Assembly: GCF_932274485.2 (NCBI RefSeq)
Contig: NC_065886.2
Coordinates: forward strand, 49,835,501-49,899,500
DNA from: Patella vulgata
Taxonomy: Eukaryota > Mollusca > Gastropoda > Patellidae
Reading direction: 5' to 3'
DNA: 64,000 nucleotides
Part shown: positions 1 through 14,900 of the stretch, piece after piece
How positions within the stretch are numbered: position 1 is the stretch's first letter
Layout: every line of letters starts with the position of its first letter
Translations under genes and position numbers: made by a program
The notes under the pieces: generated by a model
Database searches by the model: none
Told to the model about the DNA's origin: nothing
The model's input: only the letters and a program-made list of their open reading frames with translations

Positions 1-344
1 CGAGAGCAGGTAAAATCGAGTCTTCAACAGGCATTGCATTCCTGTTCTTCTTTATTATATATTGTCTGGTTGGACATGGTGTATGCATATATATATATAC
101 GGATAGAAGGTCAGACTCCTGTGCTCAGAGTGCCAGATCCAGAATCCGATCTATCAATCATGTAACTGGCAATACTGCAAACAGATATAATGTCGTATTT
201 ATTCTATATGATCTGGCGTAGCCTTTAGGATTCACAACAGCATTAACTTGGCAAAAACAATCATATTTTTCTTTATTATTATTATTGTTAATTGTTAAAT
301 TTCCGACACACCCTAGTGCAATTATTAATTAACCATTTGCCATT

Positions 345-782
345 AATAAAGGAGCTAAATCTGTAACTCAATATTTTCCATAATATTCGAAATTAAAAAC
401 TCAAATTAGAATTCAATATTGGTCCTTTTCAATCCATATTGATGTTGTTATGTTGCCGTGAAAATGTGGGATCCTAATTATCCAATATTTAAGACAATGA
501 ATGTTTTAAAATATGGTACATGAGTCATGTTTCTTATCGTTTCGGGGGCAAAGAAAAACATATCCTAGATTACAATGCGGCAGTAAATAGTAATGGCTGA
601 TCTACAAATAATAATATAAAAAATGTGAAGAATTGGCTAATTAGGCATAAACGATTGTCGTTCAGTTTGGAGCGTTAGCGTATGTCACCGAGCATAATTG
701 ATTATAAATTACAATTTTTTCTTAAAAAATTGAATAAGAATCACTTTTGTACATTCATATTACATGTGCTTTTAGACCCTTA
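345..782 (+). repeat. TTAA-type short repeat, family T2, copy a
   Basis: Begins with AATAAAGGAGCTAAATCTG and continues with a TCCATAATATTCGAA stretch. It shares this start and scattered internal blocks with 21827-22320 and 56119-56515. The right end of the 22 kb copy reads GATTTAGTTCCTTTAA, the reverse complement of the left end, so the family appears to have terminal inverted repeats and TTAA-like borders. No coding capacity is seen. A non-autonomous DNA transposon is likely; the edges are approximate. Confidence 0.5.
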
Positions 783-1004
783 TAAGTCCAAGTCCAAAAT
801 AGAAGACCGGGATGTGCTTATATGTAAAGTACCGGTATTTACGTGACTGTGAAATAAATTTATCTCCCATAATGTCATTAAACTTAAGCCAACCACTTGC
901 TTTAGTTTTCCTGGAAGTCGATGTACAATACTTATTACAAGCAAACACTAAAAACTGTGTAGACTCGAAAATCGAAAATGAATTTCAGATTGTATGTATG
1001 TCTC

Positions 1005-1410
1005 TTAAACATGCATTATGCAAGAGCAAAATCTGCTTATTACAAGTCTTTCTTTAGGCCTGAAATGTTATCTAAATTATCAATTAGACATTAATTAACT
1101 TATCCAGACCATAATAAACTCTCGATGTCAAGGCTAGCCTTCGATGTTGGCTGGATTAGATTCCTATATGCCGCTAACAGCCGTTGATAATTAAATCAGA
1201 AAAAGTGGATAATCGAGACTATGCTGTTTATATTAATGATTTTAGTAATGATGACTGAGACTATGCAAAAATTTCACCCGCTTCTTTCTCGGCTCATAGT
1301 GGATCAATTTGACTGAAATTTTCAGCAAATTACCTTTACACTATCTAGTTTTTAACTATTATAGCGAGAACTGCCATCTCTTTATCTTATTTCCCATAAT
1401 GTATCTTTAA
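1005..1410 (+). repeat. TTAA-type MITE, family T1, copy a
   Basis: Starts TTAAACATGCATTATG and ends CATAATGTATCTTTAA, imperfect inverted ends bordered by TTAA. Internal blocks (AAATCTGCTTATTAC, TAGGCCTGAAATGTTAT) recur in the copies at 6051 and 12755. There is no reading frame. The likely class is a non-autonomous DNA transposon using TTAA targets, as piggyBac or Kolobok elements do; the superfamily is inference. Confidence 0.65.
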
Positions 1411-1721
1411 TTTGATAAGTTTTGTCAAATTGGAGACAATAAAGTGAGATGGTAAATACAATTCATTGAATCTAAATAGTTTCTGACTATTATGACGCAC
1501 TCCTAGTATCGAGGATCAAAATTGTTTAGAATTAATTATCAAATTGTCATAGGATGTTCATAAAGTCTGTGTCTTTAGCAAGAAGACCCCACATTTAGAT
1601 ATGGTCATAATTGAAATCTGTGTATTTTTCTCTAGGCATGATATTTTATTAGTTTGATATTTCTTATTAATATGATTGTATTGGAATTTAGATTAATGTG
1701 AAGACAAGAAAGTAATTTAAC

Positions 1722-2875
1722 ATGAGGCTAAATTCAAAAGAACTTGTTTACATTGCCCAGAACTGTGTAACCTGTGATAAAGAAGGCCTGCTACTGTTTA
1801 AAGAAAAGCAGGATGGTTTACTTAAAAGAGGAGAAAGTAAGTAACATCATTTATTAGAATACTAGATATTAGAATTCTCTCTATCTTTGTGAACTTCACA
1901 TTGAAATCGGCTATTTCTTTCATTGCATTTTCCGGAGGTATTGTGTTTGATTCACGTCTCAACTTTTCAAGCTTGTTAACATGGTTTCTCCTTGTCAGTG
2001 GTGCAGGACTGAATGTCTAGTCTTTTGGATAGAACAAAAAACAAGGTCCTGTGTACATGTAAAAGAACCATTGACAGTTTGAATTCGACATAAACGAGTA
2101 AGGCGTAGTGCTGCTGACTGGGCAAATTTCCCTCTTAGCATATTGTAAGGTGAATGGCTTCTTCCTTTGCCCAGTTTGGTTTAGAAAGGTAAGACGTAAA
2201 ATCCCATTTCATTTCATTGCACCTTGACTTTAGATTTATCATGGATGACTTTGCTTGCTGTTGAGCACATTATTTTAGAGGAAAAATCAATGTTTTCAAC
2301 ATGTCAGAGACAAAGAATTAGAAACCCACTAAATTTGAAAATTAGTCTTATATATTCTTATATGATATTTTGTTTATTTTAGCTTATTTAGAGAGATATT
2401 TTAGATTAAAGGGAAATCTTCTCTTTTATTTCAAGAATAAAGAATCAGTTACAGTGAGTATCAATGAAATTTCAATATTGGGAAACAATTCCAATAAATA
2501 TTCTGTTAGAATTAATTTTTGCATGAAGCCAATTTTTAATGTAATGGGGATTTTGATGTGCATTCATTAAATCGTAAATGTAATAATCAGGGCTATTTAT
2601 TAACCATACCTCTCTGTCTGTTTCAAGGGGGGTTTGATGACGTGCGCGTTGTATCATACGGTCTGTCATTGAGTCGACTGCCGTAGTTTCGATTCCCCGG
2701 TTGTACATGACAAGGAGTAGGGTCGCCTGTCCAACCTTGTGAGTTTTCTTTAGGTCCTCTGGTTTCTTCCCACTGCTAAAAACCCCAACGCGCAAGCAAA
2801 TTATTGGAATAAAATTGAACCATATGTTAGTCCCGAAATGACCTAGTTTGTGTCAAGTTGATGTTAAACCCCATT

Positions 2876-2906
<31 letters not shown>

Positions 2907-5900
2907 CTCTGTTTCTTGTAAAACATGTACCAGTATGTCTTGATGCTTGTTGCCTTCACCTGTTAATTGGTTACCTGTTGAGATTTCCCATGTATGAGAT
3001 GAACTGTAAGAAGTTCTACAAAATGGCTGATAAATCAGACAAGATTGCTATTTGACTAAACAACAAAATATTACAGTGTGAATATATTGTGACAAGAAAT
3101 TTCTTCTATTTGTAGAAATCTGAACCAATAGGGTTAATGGTATTAGAAAGATGTACAGTAGAATTAGAATCAGAAGAAGAAATACCTAATGCTTTTGTTC
3201 TTGGTAAATATTTGTTAATCATAAATTCTGGTTAAATTATCAGTCGATTAATAATGAAAATGTATTTAGTATAATGCACTTAATACCACTAAGGGTACTT
3301 AGACAATTGACACGATTATGGTCTCCAGGATAAAGATAATGCTTGATTATCCCTGCTTTACCTCTTAGCTCTTTAAGGAGCAATAATTTGTGCAACCCAA
3401 AGAGTGACACAGTTTTTTGTGGAAATAAACATCCCGTCCTACTGGCACCCATTCACAGTTTGGTAGGCTGCAATATCCGAGGGGTGGGGGGGGGGTGCCG
3501 AATGGTTAGTGCGGGCGTTCTGTATCATAAGGTCGGTCATTGAGTCTGGCGTGGTTTCGATTCCCCGGTTGTACATGACAAGGAGTAGGGTCGCCTGTTC
3601 AACCTCGTGGGTTTTCTGTGGGTTCTGTGGTTTCCTCCTACTACGAAAGACGCCTATGTGCAAGCGAATTATTGAAATGAAATTGAACCATGTTAGTCCC
3701 CCTCTCTCTCTTCGGTACAAAACTGTTTGGTCACAAATACTCTCTGTCCATCAGGTTACAATACTCTCTGTCCATCAGGTTACAAAATGGCTAATGTGTT
3801 CAACAAACCAACAAACATCTGATTGAACAAGAGAAATGATTAAAATGATATGTATAATGTGCCAACTAATTAATTGTTAATATTTAGTTTGTGAAGGAGA
3901 GAATCATGTGTTTAAATTTGCTGCTATGTCAGAAGAAGATAGAGATCATTGGATTCAGGCTCTACATATAGCAAGCTATGAATGTCTTAAGATGCAGTTA
4001 GAAAGCCTCACAGATCAACTACAGGGAAAAACTGGCAAAAATCCCTTTCCACAACAAGCTCAACAACATACAGGAATAGATTTAGATAGTCACACGGGTG
4101 CGAATTGTCTTGTTACTTCAGATCTCTAACAGCATGCTGTTATGGTACTTTAACTATTTTTATTAAATCACAGACCTCTCTCTACAACACTTGAATACTG
4201 TTTTCTATTAGATTAGATTAGATATTTATTATCACTTCTATTAATGAATGTAATATTTCCTCTTGTGGAACATTTTATTCTCTGTTGAAGCCAAGAATAT
4301 ATTAAGAGTGTAGTTTATGTCTTCAATATTTAAAGAAGCATTATGTAAGATTTAGATGAAGAGTTGACAGTTCTCGCTATAATAGTTAAAAAATAGATAA
4401 TCAAAAGGGAATATCTTGAAAATTTTGGTCAAATTACTTCATTCTGAGTGGAGTTATGGCCATTTAAAGAACAGTGCAGTTTCGATTGTCATTGCTACCA
4501 TTGTTACAATAATAAACAAAGTCTTCATTATCCATTTTTTAATTAAATTATTAACTAGCAATCGTGTATCCATGGAAAATCAAAACCACCCAATGGTCTA
4601 ATTACTGATTTATATAACATTTGAGGCCAAAAGAAAAATCAGCATTAGACAGCTTTAGTTCTGACATAATGCATGTTTAAACACAACCATATAATGTTCA
4701 CTAAATTCCTAGTATTAATAACTAAGCATGCTGTAAACATATTAAGCAGATAAATAAAACTGAATATGCTCTATTTTTATATATCAATTGCATGTATATG
4801 CCCTTATACTATATTCTATGTATGTATGTATATTTAGAAGAATATGCCGTGTGTGATGTAACTGCCTCTTGTGTTAGAAAAAAAAAGAACAATGATGGAG
4901 CAAGTTTTTGTAAAATATTATTTTTCTATTGTTACAGAAGATCAAGTAAATGAAGATTGTATATTAGAAATTTCATTAAGTAAGTATAGTATATAAACTT
5001 ATACAATAGTTATAGTGGACAAATAATGATAGCTACAAAATAATTTTAAAGGTTTTATGATGTGCTAGACTTTTTGGTCAATACACAATCAATTGCTAAT
5101 ATATTTGAAGCATGTAATTGGTAATATATTTCATTTTCATGCCAAGCAACCGCCGCAAAAATTTCAACACTTGTGTCCAAACATAAAAGCTAGGGATAGA
5201 TCTTGAATTACCTACCCACCTGCCCATGTTATATTGTATATATGTATGTATATTATATATAGGTTGTTTAGATTTAAAATGTGATAGTAGTGGACAGCCA
5301 CCTAACCCACTTATAGTTATACATACATTAGAACCACCGGATCAGTTATTATGGTCACATCATAATCATACAGAAATAGTTGAGGTGAGTACAAATATTC
5401 ATCATTAGTAAATCAGTCAGATTCAATCACATGTGGATATTTAGCAGGGAGGAGGTTTCCATGAGACCAAATAAGTGACCCCCATGAGACAAAGTCCTCT
5501 CAAGCCCAGTCCCCAAAAAATTAATAGATTGGATACATATCTGAAATTCTTTTGCATCTACAGCGCTCGATTCCATTATGACATCATTCTTCCACTCCTC
5601 TGACTAATACTGTCTCAGCACTATATTCACGGTTATAGTGAACTCAGTGTTATAGCTAGTATTTTGTTGACATTCATTGTGGGGTGGGATTGTGGATGGC
5701 GCCCTAGATTTGGTCCCCCACCCCTTAATTCCCAGCTTCTATATCCGCTACTGGATTCAGTACTGGACAGTAATTTTACCCTTGTTAAATAGAAAGCTAA
5801 CAAAATTAAAACCACCAGAAACATGATATTTTTAATTTTGCTTTGTCACAGAAAACGTGTAATCCGCAGTTTTTAAAGACAATAGGATTTGGAGATGGAG

Positions 5901-8900
5901 AGAATGTTAATCTAATAACAAGAGTTAAAGTGACTATATATCATGTTGTAGAAAGAATGACAGGAACAGTAAGTATAAATATTATTACCTCTCTCACATA
6001 TTCTCATGGTGTAAAGTCAACCAAATTTGATTATAGCATTGATACACAAGTTAAGAGCTAAATATGACTATTACAAGTCTTTCTATAGGCTTCAAATGTT
6101 ATAGTAATTATTAATTAGACCTTTGTTTACATAACAAGCCCAAAATCAACTCTGTAGACCCCCGGATGCCTTGGATTTTAACAGTCATCCATTTAATAAT
6201 TAAATCATTCAATGGCTGACCAAGCTAACATTTGCCGTTAATCAATGATGTCACTACCAGAGACTGCCGATGAAAGGCCTGATAATCAAGGGTACCTTAA
6301 GCATTGAGAATGTTACTTATCTAGAATATGTGGGCGGAGTTAATAGTCTGTCAATCAAATGATCAGCAATTCTTGGAGACAGTGCGGAGACAGTGATAAC
6401 TTCGTTCAGAATAAAGTAATTTGACTGAAATTTTTAATATTTTCTTTTTTTATCATCTATTTTTGAACTGTTATATCAAGAATGAACAACTCTTTATTAA
6501 AATCTTAACTAATGTATCTTTAATGAGGCATAACAATTACACTTGTCCTCAAATCTAACGTTTGTAATGTGATGTAAAAAATTTATGCATTTGAAATTGA
6601 GGTAGATATTATGTGTCAATCCATATTAAAATATCAAAATTGACACAGTTATATGGGACAACAATTACTGGTTTATTATCTCTGATTGTTGTCCCATATA
6701 AGTGTGTCAATTTTGATATGTTTCTAATCGCTATATGCTACTAAAGGGTTATGTATTTTTATTAGATGGTACAGTTAGGTCATTCTATTTTTACATTACG
6801 TGATATTATAGCAGCAGAAGATAATACTTTACACCTGTCTATCAAGTAAGTATCTGGAATTCTTACCACGGTTCTTAATCCATTTTTAAACGAACTGTCA
6901 TGAATTAGGTCAAATGAGATTTCGTTATAACCAGACTTCAACAAAAATAATGGAGAACGACAAATATAGGTATACCTTGCTGAAAATTCTCCATATTTAA
7001 TTCAAGTACCGGCTTAAGTTCACGTCAGTAATATTCCTGAATAAATTAGTGTCTTCGTTGATTCAATGGATAAAGTGAAACACTCATAATAAGATATAGT
7101 TCATCAGTCGATTGAAATTAAGATTTTTCTACTACGGCCATTATCAAAAAATGCTGTTGCCAAAATAAGCTGATATGACACCAAGGCATTTCTTCATAAC
7201 ACAAAGTGTTGGTTTTGTCTATCACATAAGTTTTAATTCATTCGTAGATAACAGACAAATGGCACAATGATCATGTGACAACCGTAATTGAAATTGCTTT
7301 AAAATAAAATTCCATACATATGATATAGCCTTCAATAATAATGACAATATTTTTAGAATTAAGCCTCTGTCAGCATGTGTATAAAATAAAAAGTCCCAAC
7401 GGTAAATGCTATTTTAAACTAAATCTAGCATCACTGGTTTAGTGGCCTAATTCCAACCGACGAAAGTCATGTATCATCAGGATTCGGCTTTGGAGATTCT
7501 GTCAGAAAAATATATTATTAATAACTGTTTCTCGGGATATTCAGTGTTCTATCAGTGAATCATTTCCCGAATAACATTTGAAAATAAAATAAACCGAAGA
7601 ATTTAATATTTTTATTTACAGGAGTCCAGATTTACATGATTGTGGTAAACTGTGTGTTATAGGTTGGACAAATAGTGCTTTACCAATTTCTCCAGTATTT
7701 CAAACAGATAAGGTAATGCATATTTTATATACAATAAATCCACTGACAAGATTTCAACAACTATGTGAAAATAATAATAATAATGACTTATATTCAGCTA
7801 GTACTGTAAGCATTTTATTATGGGCATACATTGAAATGAAATGAAATGGAGTTTAACGTCCTACTGTTCTGCTCCGACTGGGCTAATGAAGACGGGCATA
7901 CGCCATACAGTGTGCTGTGACGGAAATTTTTTCCGGGCAACAGCACTATGGCCTACTCTTATATCGGATTCCAACTGCCGAGGGATCTTTTACTTGCACG
8001 CCAATGTATACACGGGACCTCAGTTTTTTTTGTCCCAATCAAATGACTAGACAGCTGTGCTTGTCAGGTCCTTCATCCTGCACCACTGACAAGGGGAAAC
8101 CCCGCTGGAAAATCCTGATAAACTTTCTCGGCCAATGCAGGGATCGAACACGGGACCTCCAGGCTAGCGAGCCAGTTTCTTACACACTTAGCCACCGTGG
8201 CTCCCAGGGCATTATACCTACAAGAGGGTATAAAAAGAAATGTTTGTGTTAAAGTTTCTTGTATTTAGGTTATATTAACTAAAACATTTAATATTCTTGT
8301 ATAGTCGGTTTTTATGTCCTGTGTATCATATAACAGGATTATTTGATAAGGGCCATTGCGGCTGAATTATTGAAATCAAAGTCCAAAGATAATATTAATA
8401 TGAAAAATGCTTTAATATTCTTAATTATTTTATTGTGTATGATGGAAGGAGCTGATATACAACAAGTTTCTATCATGATATCTTTTGATATATTTTCAGG
8501 AGGATGAATATATTGAGCAGGAAGTCAAATCAAAATCTATTAATAAACAAGAATATTCACCTAAAAATTTGTATGAAAATGTGATATGTAAATCATTCCG
8601 TTTCTCCACTAATTCCCAGAAGGAGGTTTTACAAGTTTATGAATATATGGCTGAGAGTCGATGGTCTTACGATATACCTCATAAATTATTGTAAGTAAAT
8701 AATGATTTTACTTGTACGTAACGAAATATAAGGCACCATTGAATTCTAATCGGACGTTTTTGTATTATCAATGAAACAAAATCTTGAGAAAAAAGAAATC
8801 TATGTGTAGGACAAAGTGTCAGGTATCATAGAAATTGTATCTGACATTGTCATTGACAGGTAGCATATTTCCAAAACAGTTATTTGGTATATATAAATAA

Positions 8901-11900
8901 AACAATGAAAGAGTAATTACGATCTACTGTACCAGGTGCTAACTAGTAAGTTCAGATATATTCTGTTGACCCACATACACATTGCTGCAAGATGACTATT
9001 CACTTTTTATAAATTATCAAATATGATTTCAGATGTTTATTTGTTGAAGAAGAAAAAAGGAAAGTTTCACTTTTACAAGAAATGGGCGAGGTAAGAAAAT
9101 CTAAAGCAAACTTTAAAGTAATGGGTGGCTACAAGAATATACTGCTATAAACGTACACATTGAAATGTAAGGAGAAATCCATATACAAATAAAAATAAGA
9201 TAAAACGCTTGACTTTAAACAGTTGTCCAGTCAGTAATTGTCCTTGAAAACTGAATACAGCCAGCATCAATTTTTAAGGGCACTTTGAAATTTTAACTTT
9301 GTATTTACTTTGGCTTGCAGCTTATATTTTTAGTACTCGTGGTGCATATATAATGATAAGATTTTCTTTATATCAGCTACATGTATGACTGCACCAATAT
9401 ACTATAAGCAAACATGGCTTCTTTCAGCTCGTTCCTGATATTGAATCAGATCAAGTGGCATGGATCACACTTTCTGCAGCCATTGTGGAAACTTTTATTA
9501 ATGCCCTGGATACACTATCAATATACAAAGGTTTTAAACTTTAAAATGTCTGCTTGACCAAACCTTGATACTGTGTATGAATCTTGAAGTGAAGTTGATT
9601 TGATCCTGTTTAACCTTGCACATGAAATAATATGCATTTGGCAACTGCCATTATTGTCCTTGCTCATCTTAAAACATCTTAAATGCTTGGTCATATATAC
9701 AATCATTTATCCCTGAATATTCTATGAAAGAGTTTTTACAAAATATTTTCATTAATAATTTAGACAAGTGAAAGTTGATTAAAAATGGGAGATTTGATCG
9801 TCTATTGCCATTGTTGATCTAATAATTCTGAAGATTGATGCTAATAATAGAATGTATTTAACTGCATGGGATGATATTTTGATCAGCATGTGGGATTGTT
9901 TACTAATGATTTGACTGAATGATAGTGCACCTATATTTATATAAATTGTGTGAAATAGCTTTATTTAACGTCCGCTTCCACCGAGGTGATATCACAGACA
10001 AGTTTATATAAATATTATTCTTTCAACATATACCAGTGCTTAAAGCAGCTCCACCTTTTTGATTTGCAACAAAATAAAGTATTGAATTAGATTAATCACT
10101 AATGGGACAAGCTCTATATGACATTAGATTAATCACTGATGGGACAAGCTCTATATGACATTAGATTAATCACTGATGGGACAAGCTCTATATGACATTA
10201 GATTAATCACTGATGGGACAAGCTCTATATGACATTAGATTAATCACTAATGGGACAAGCTCTATATGACATTAGATTAATCACTGATGGGACAAGCTCT
10301 ATATGACATTAGATTAATCACTGATGGGACAAGCTCTATATGACATTAGATTAATCACTAATGGGACAAGCTCTATATGACATTAGATTAATCACTGATG
10401 GGACAAGCTCTATATGACATTAGATTAATCACTGATGGGACAAGCTCTATATGACATTAGATTAATCACTGATGGGACAAGCTCTATATGACATTAGATT
10501 AATCACTGATGGGACAAGCTCTATATGACATTAGAAGACAAGATCCAGGTTGCACCAATCGGATTAAAATACACATCTATATTTCTTTTCGTTTTTTTAT
10601 ACTTTTGATGGCCTACACTACTGAAGATCTGACCGGTTGTAGTCGAAGGTTGCGTAGGGGTCGCACAAGCGGCTTTTGACCCTATAACGTCAGACATTGA
10701 TTAATCAATCAGTGTTAACGTTTCAAGTGGTTTACCCATAGTTCCATACATTGCACGCCAAGAACTTGCCGTAACAGACCGTTTCATTGGCTAATCCCTC
10801 ACTTCAAGCAGAACAGTCGTAATATATCAACTCTTCCAGATCCTAGTGTAGTAAAAGACAAGTAAAAGGAAATTTTGAACTATAACAAACGAAACGAAAT
10901 TGGATCCGTGTTTTAATCAGATTGAGGTTGCACGAAACATTTCCTATTTTGGAAATACGAAGATATGTTCAAATTGCACAGAGAGGTTTCTTTAGCTCTC
11001 TTCTCCCATGAAAATCAGGTTTTTTGTCCACAAAAAGAAATAATGAGAGACAATCAAACAGCAATACTTTTATAAATGATGGATTGTACAAGGATTGCAC
11101 AAGCAGTCATTCAGATGCTTATCTCGTCCATGTTGCTACATTGCATGGCGAGTTTGGCTGCAAGACATTGACACGCACGTTCTAAATTTTGATTTTTTAT
11201 TACTTGTGCCTACACTTCACTGTAAAGTAAAGTTATTATAGTCACTGTTGGTTGGTGTTGATTTTCTTGTGTTGGTAAATTTCAGCTGCAATATGTTTCG
11301 CCAGTACTTGCAGTCAAACCAGTTGTGTATTTTCATTGCGTCTCAGTATATCTTTCTTAGTTTAATTCTTTAGTGATTTGTTTTTATCCCCCCCATTTTC
11401 ACGTGGACTTACATTGTCGTTGCCCCTTTTCATCCGTCTGTCCACAATTTGTTTGTTGAACACACTGCAGGTCACAATTCTTATCCGATTTTGATGAAAC
11501 TTAAAATATAGGTTTATCTCCAAAAGATCTCGGTTCCTTTCGATATTGGCATGTATCGGATCGAAACTTCATGGATTATGGCCCCTGATTGTACGAAAAG
11601 TCATGTCTTTAGCTTGTGGATACTCTAGAGGTCACCATTTTTATACGATTTAAAAAATGTTTAAATATATCATAGTTACACCATAATGATAATTGAATTG
11701 GAATTTTGTAAAAATCTGACTGAAACTGTCAGACAAAATGGCCGCTCTATGTACGCAAATAGTGTTAAAGTTTGTAATATCAAGGTTGTAGACCCTCTAG
11801 AAGTCACAATTTTGATCTGATTTTGATGAAACTTAAAACATGTGTTCATGTCCCAAAGATCTTGGTTCCTTTTGATATTCATGCATATCGGACCTAAGTT

Positions 11901-14900
11901 CCTGGATTATTGTCCCTGATTGTACGAAAAAATTGCAAAATTAGCTTGTGGTCCGAAACTGCCTCCACAAATAGTATAAAAGTATGTAATACCAAGGTTT
12001 TGGACATTGTAGAGGTCAGAAATTTTATCTGATTTTGATGAAACTTAATATATATGTTTATTATGGAGAGAGTTTGATTCATTTTGACATTCGATCATAT
12101 CGGACCGTAACTTACTGGATTATGTCCCCTGATTGTAAGAAAAATCGTTTCATTTTTAACTTGTTTTCCGTCCATTTCTTGCAAAATGTGGGCGTATCTT
12201 GCATGGCAACTGCTTGTTGATATATTTAAAGCATGCTATATCTTGTGTTATATTTCAGCTAAAAACGGATGGTAAATTACTAGAGGAAATGAATACACAA
12301 TGCATGAAATATATGCCTAAATATTCAGAAGTTGCGCGCTTTCTCTCGGCACATAAAGGTGATTTACTTCATATTTTATTCAAAACATAGCATAACATGT
12401 TGTAAACACATGTCACTCTAACAAATTCAATTTTACAAGTTTATTAATTCCATGATATTTCTATGGGTGCAGTATTTGAGAGAATATGAATTTTGTTTTT
12501 CACTAATAAAGACAATCTGCTTGGGAGCATGCACAACATTTTAATCACTTGTCACCAGTTACATGTTAAGATAATTAGTTGTTGAACTGTCTCAATTATT
12601 CTCTAATGTTGGCAATTTGCCCTGAGGTTAGCTTTCGAAGAAAGCAGGAAAAATTAAAAGGAGTCTGATTGTCCATCTGTCTGCCACACTTTTGCGACAT
12701 AACTCTGCTTCTGATTGTTGTAAAATGTTCGATGGTGTGTATTTTCTGCTTAGGTTAAACATACATTATTTAAGAGCTAAATCTGCCTATTGCAGGTCTA
12801 TCTTTAGGCCTGAAATGTTATCTCAAGTGTTAATTAGGCAGTTATAAACAAAACAAGAGCATAATCAACTCTCAATGACACTGGTTACTCAAGATTTTAA
12901 CTAGATTAGAATGGTTTGCCATTTAAAAATTTAATGTAAAAATGGGAAAGCGAGGCTATGTCTCGAATATACCACAATGCACACATCTTGTCAAAACTAC
13001 AAACAGTGATATCTTTTCTCAGAATAGAGTAATTTGAATGAAACTTTTCAATATTTTCATTTTGCATTATCTATTTTTGTGCCATTATAGCAAGAATGGT
13101 CAGCTTTTTAACTAAATCTTACATAATGTATCTTTAAGCAGCTGTCCGTCTGTCTGTCACACGTTTTGGAAAACAAATCTGTTTCTAATTGAGTTAGAAT
13201 GTTTATGTTTAAACTTGGCAATGTTGTTCATTATGTGTATGTCTTGACTGAATTCTATGATGAAACTTTTCTGCATAGATTAAGCAGAGATAAGCAATTT
13301 GAATTAGAACATAATAACTTAGTTATATTATGTATTTTGGGATTGCGGCTGGGGACATCGGCCTCATTGTTGGCTTGTTGGCATCTGTAGATCAGCCTAT
13401 TATACATCTATTAGCATGAGGCATGGTGTGCTTAACATCTGATAACACTTGGGCATTGCCATACAGTGTGCTACGAGGGAAATTTTGCCCGAAGAGTGGC
13501 GCTGTGACCTACTCTTGGTTGTCCGTCCCATCCGAACGACTACATGTTATCCCTTGTCAGGCCCTCCGTCCTGCACCACTGACAAAGGGAAACCAGGCCA
13601 GAAAGTCCTGATGAACTTTCTCGGCCAATGCAGGGATCGAACATAAGACCTCCTGGTTAGCGAGCCAACGTCTTACTCACTGAGCCATTGTGGCTCCTTA
13701 CTAGAACTAAAAAGTCTATATTGAATTTCAGTAGTTGCTCTAGAGCCTAAAGTTATTATTAGCTTGCGGGAGTTTGGATGGCCGAATGGTTAGCGGGTGC
13801 GTGTTGTATCATATGGTCTGTCATTTAGTCAACTGTCATGGTTTCGATTCCCCGGTTGTACATGACAAGCAGTAGGGCCACATTTCCAACCATGTGGGTT
13901 TTCTCCGGGTCCTCTGGTTTCTTCCCACTGCTAAAGACCCCTACGCGCAAGCGAATTATTAAAATAAAATTGAACCATATGTTTGTTCCGAAATGACCTA
14001 CTTTGTGTCAAGTGGAGGTAAAATTTCTCTCTCTCTCTCCCCCCCCCCCCCCATGTCTTATTGCTTGTTGCATTTGATCAGTTCTAGTTTCTTTTAAGTG
14101 CTCCCCTTACCTATAAAAGAATAAATTAAATTTGTGACAACCTGTGACAAACTTAGCTGCTGTTGGCATGTGTTTCGTTGCTTGACTACCCTTCTTGTAC
14201 AACCTCTTTTCAGTACCGTTTCAATTAGATTAAAAAATTATGTAAAAAATAGATTTTTTAGTATTTCTCATTTATATGTATAATGTAATGATAAAGAATA
14301 TATATGCATGGACATGATTTGAAAAGTTTGCTTTTTACAAAACATTTGTTTAACTTTCATTCATATAGATACTATACAGTTCCAAGATGAATTTATATTT
14401 ATATTGTAGGTGCATACTTTAAAGCCAGTCGTGACAAGGATAATAAAGAATATCAATTTGTACCTGTTAATATACATTTACAAAGAATGGCTGTAGGTAC
14501 AGAGGGATCAAAACAGGGTAAGATCATAATTACATACAATTATTTTTATATATAACTGTTAGAATGTGAGGGATAGAAATGGATCTCTGTAAAGCCACCA
14601 AATGCTTTTGATATTGTGAGACCACATATCTTGTCTATCTTATAGTTATACCCCTTTGTTATGATGTCTATATCCATCAGTCTGCCATGTAATATTACGA
14701 TTTTTCTATGCCCACATTTTCATGAGAGAAACTTCCAATCAATAGAAAAAGGTAACAGAAACCAATTACAGACAGTTTGCTCACTTTCTGCGTCTTTATT
14801 TCTGCTTTGATCCATCAAAATTATAGTTAATAATTATTTTATGTACTTTGCTATTTATTACTGTATTAGAAATATTGAATGATATTAACAGTTGTTTCTA

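Larger units (their letters stand above)
1..1721. other. Upstream flank of the phosphatase gene, no coding exon seen
   Basis: AT-rich sequence in which I recognise no exon. It holds two short TTAA-ended repeat copies, listed separately, and must include the promoter and 5' UTR of the phosphatase gene that starts at 1722. I could not identify a TATA box or initiator with confidence. A further upstream non-coding exon cannot be excluded. Confidence 0.5.

Noticed and set aside
7966-8204. tRNA gene, suggested by A- and B-box-like sequences
   Set aside because: It does not fold as a full cloverleaf by eye, is embedded in a 370-base repeat, and recurs in degraded form; it is the head of a SINE.
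7841-8252. Open frames in the region after exon 9 of the phosphatase gene
   Set aside because: They lie on a SINE A copy; similar frames recur on other copies (13423-13646, 46327-46554).
10104-10535. CRISPR-like array
   Set aside because: The 37-bp units are directly adjacent with no spacers, in an intron of an animal gene.
10104-10535. Self-cleaving hammerhead ribozyme in the minisatellite, as in some animal retrozymes
   Set aside because: CTGATGG is present but the CTGATGA and GAAA core elements are not found in the unit.
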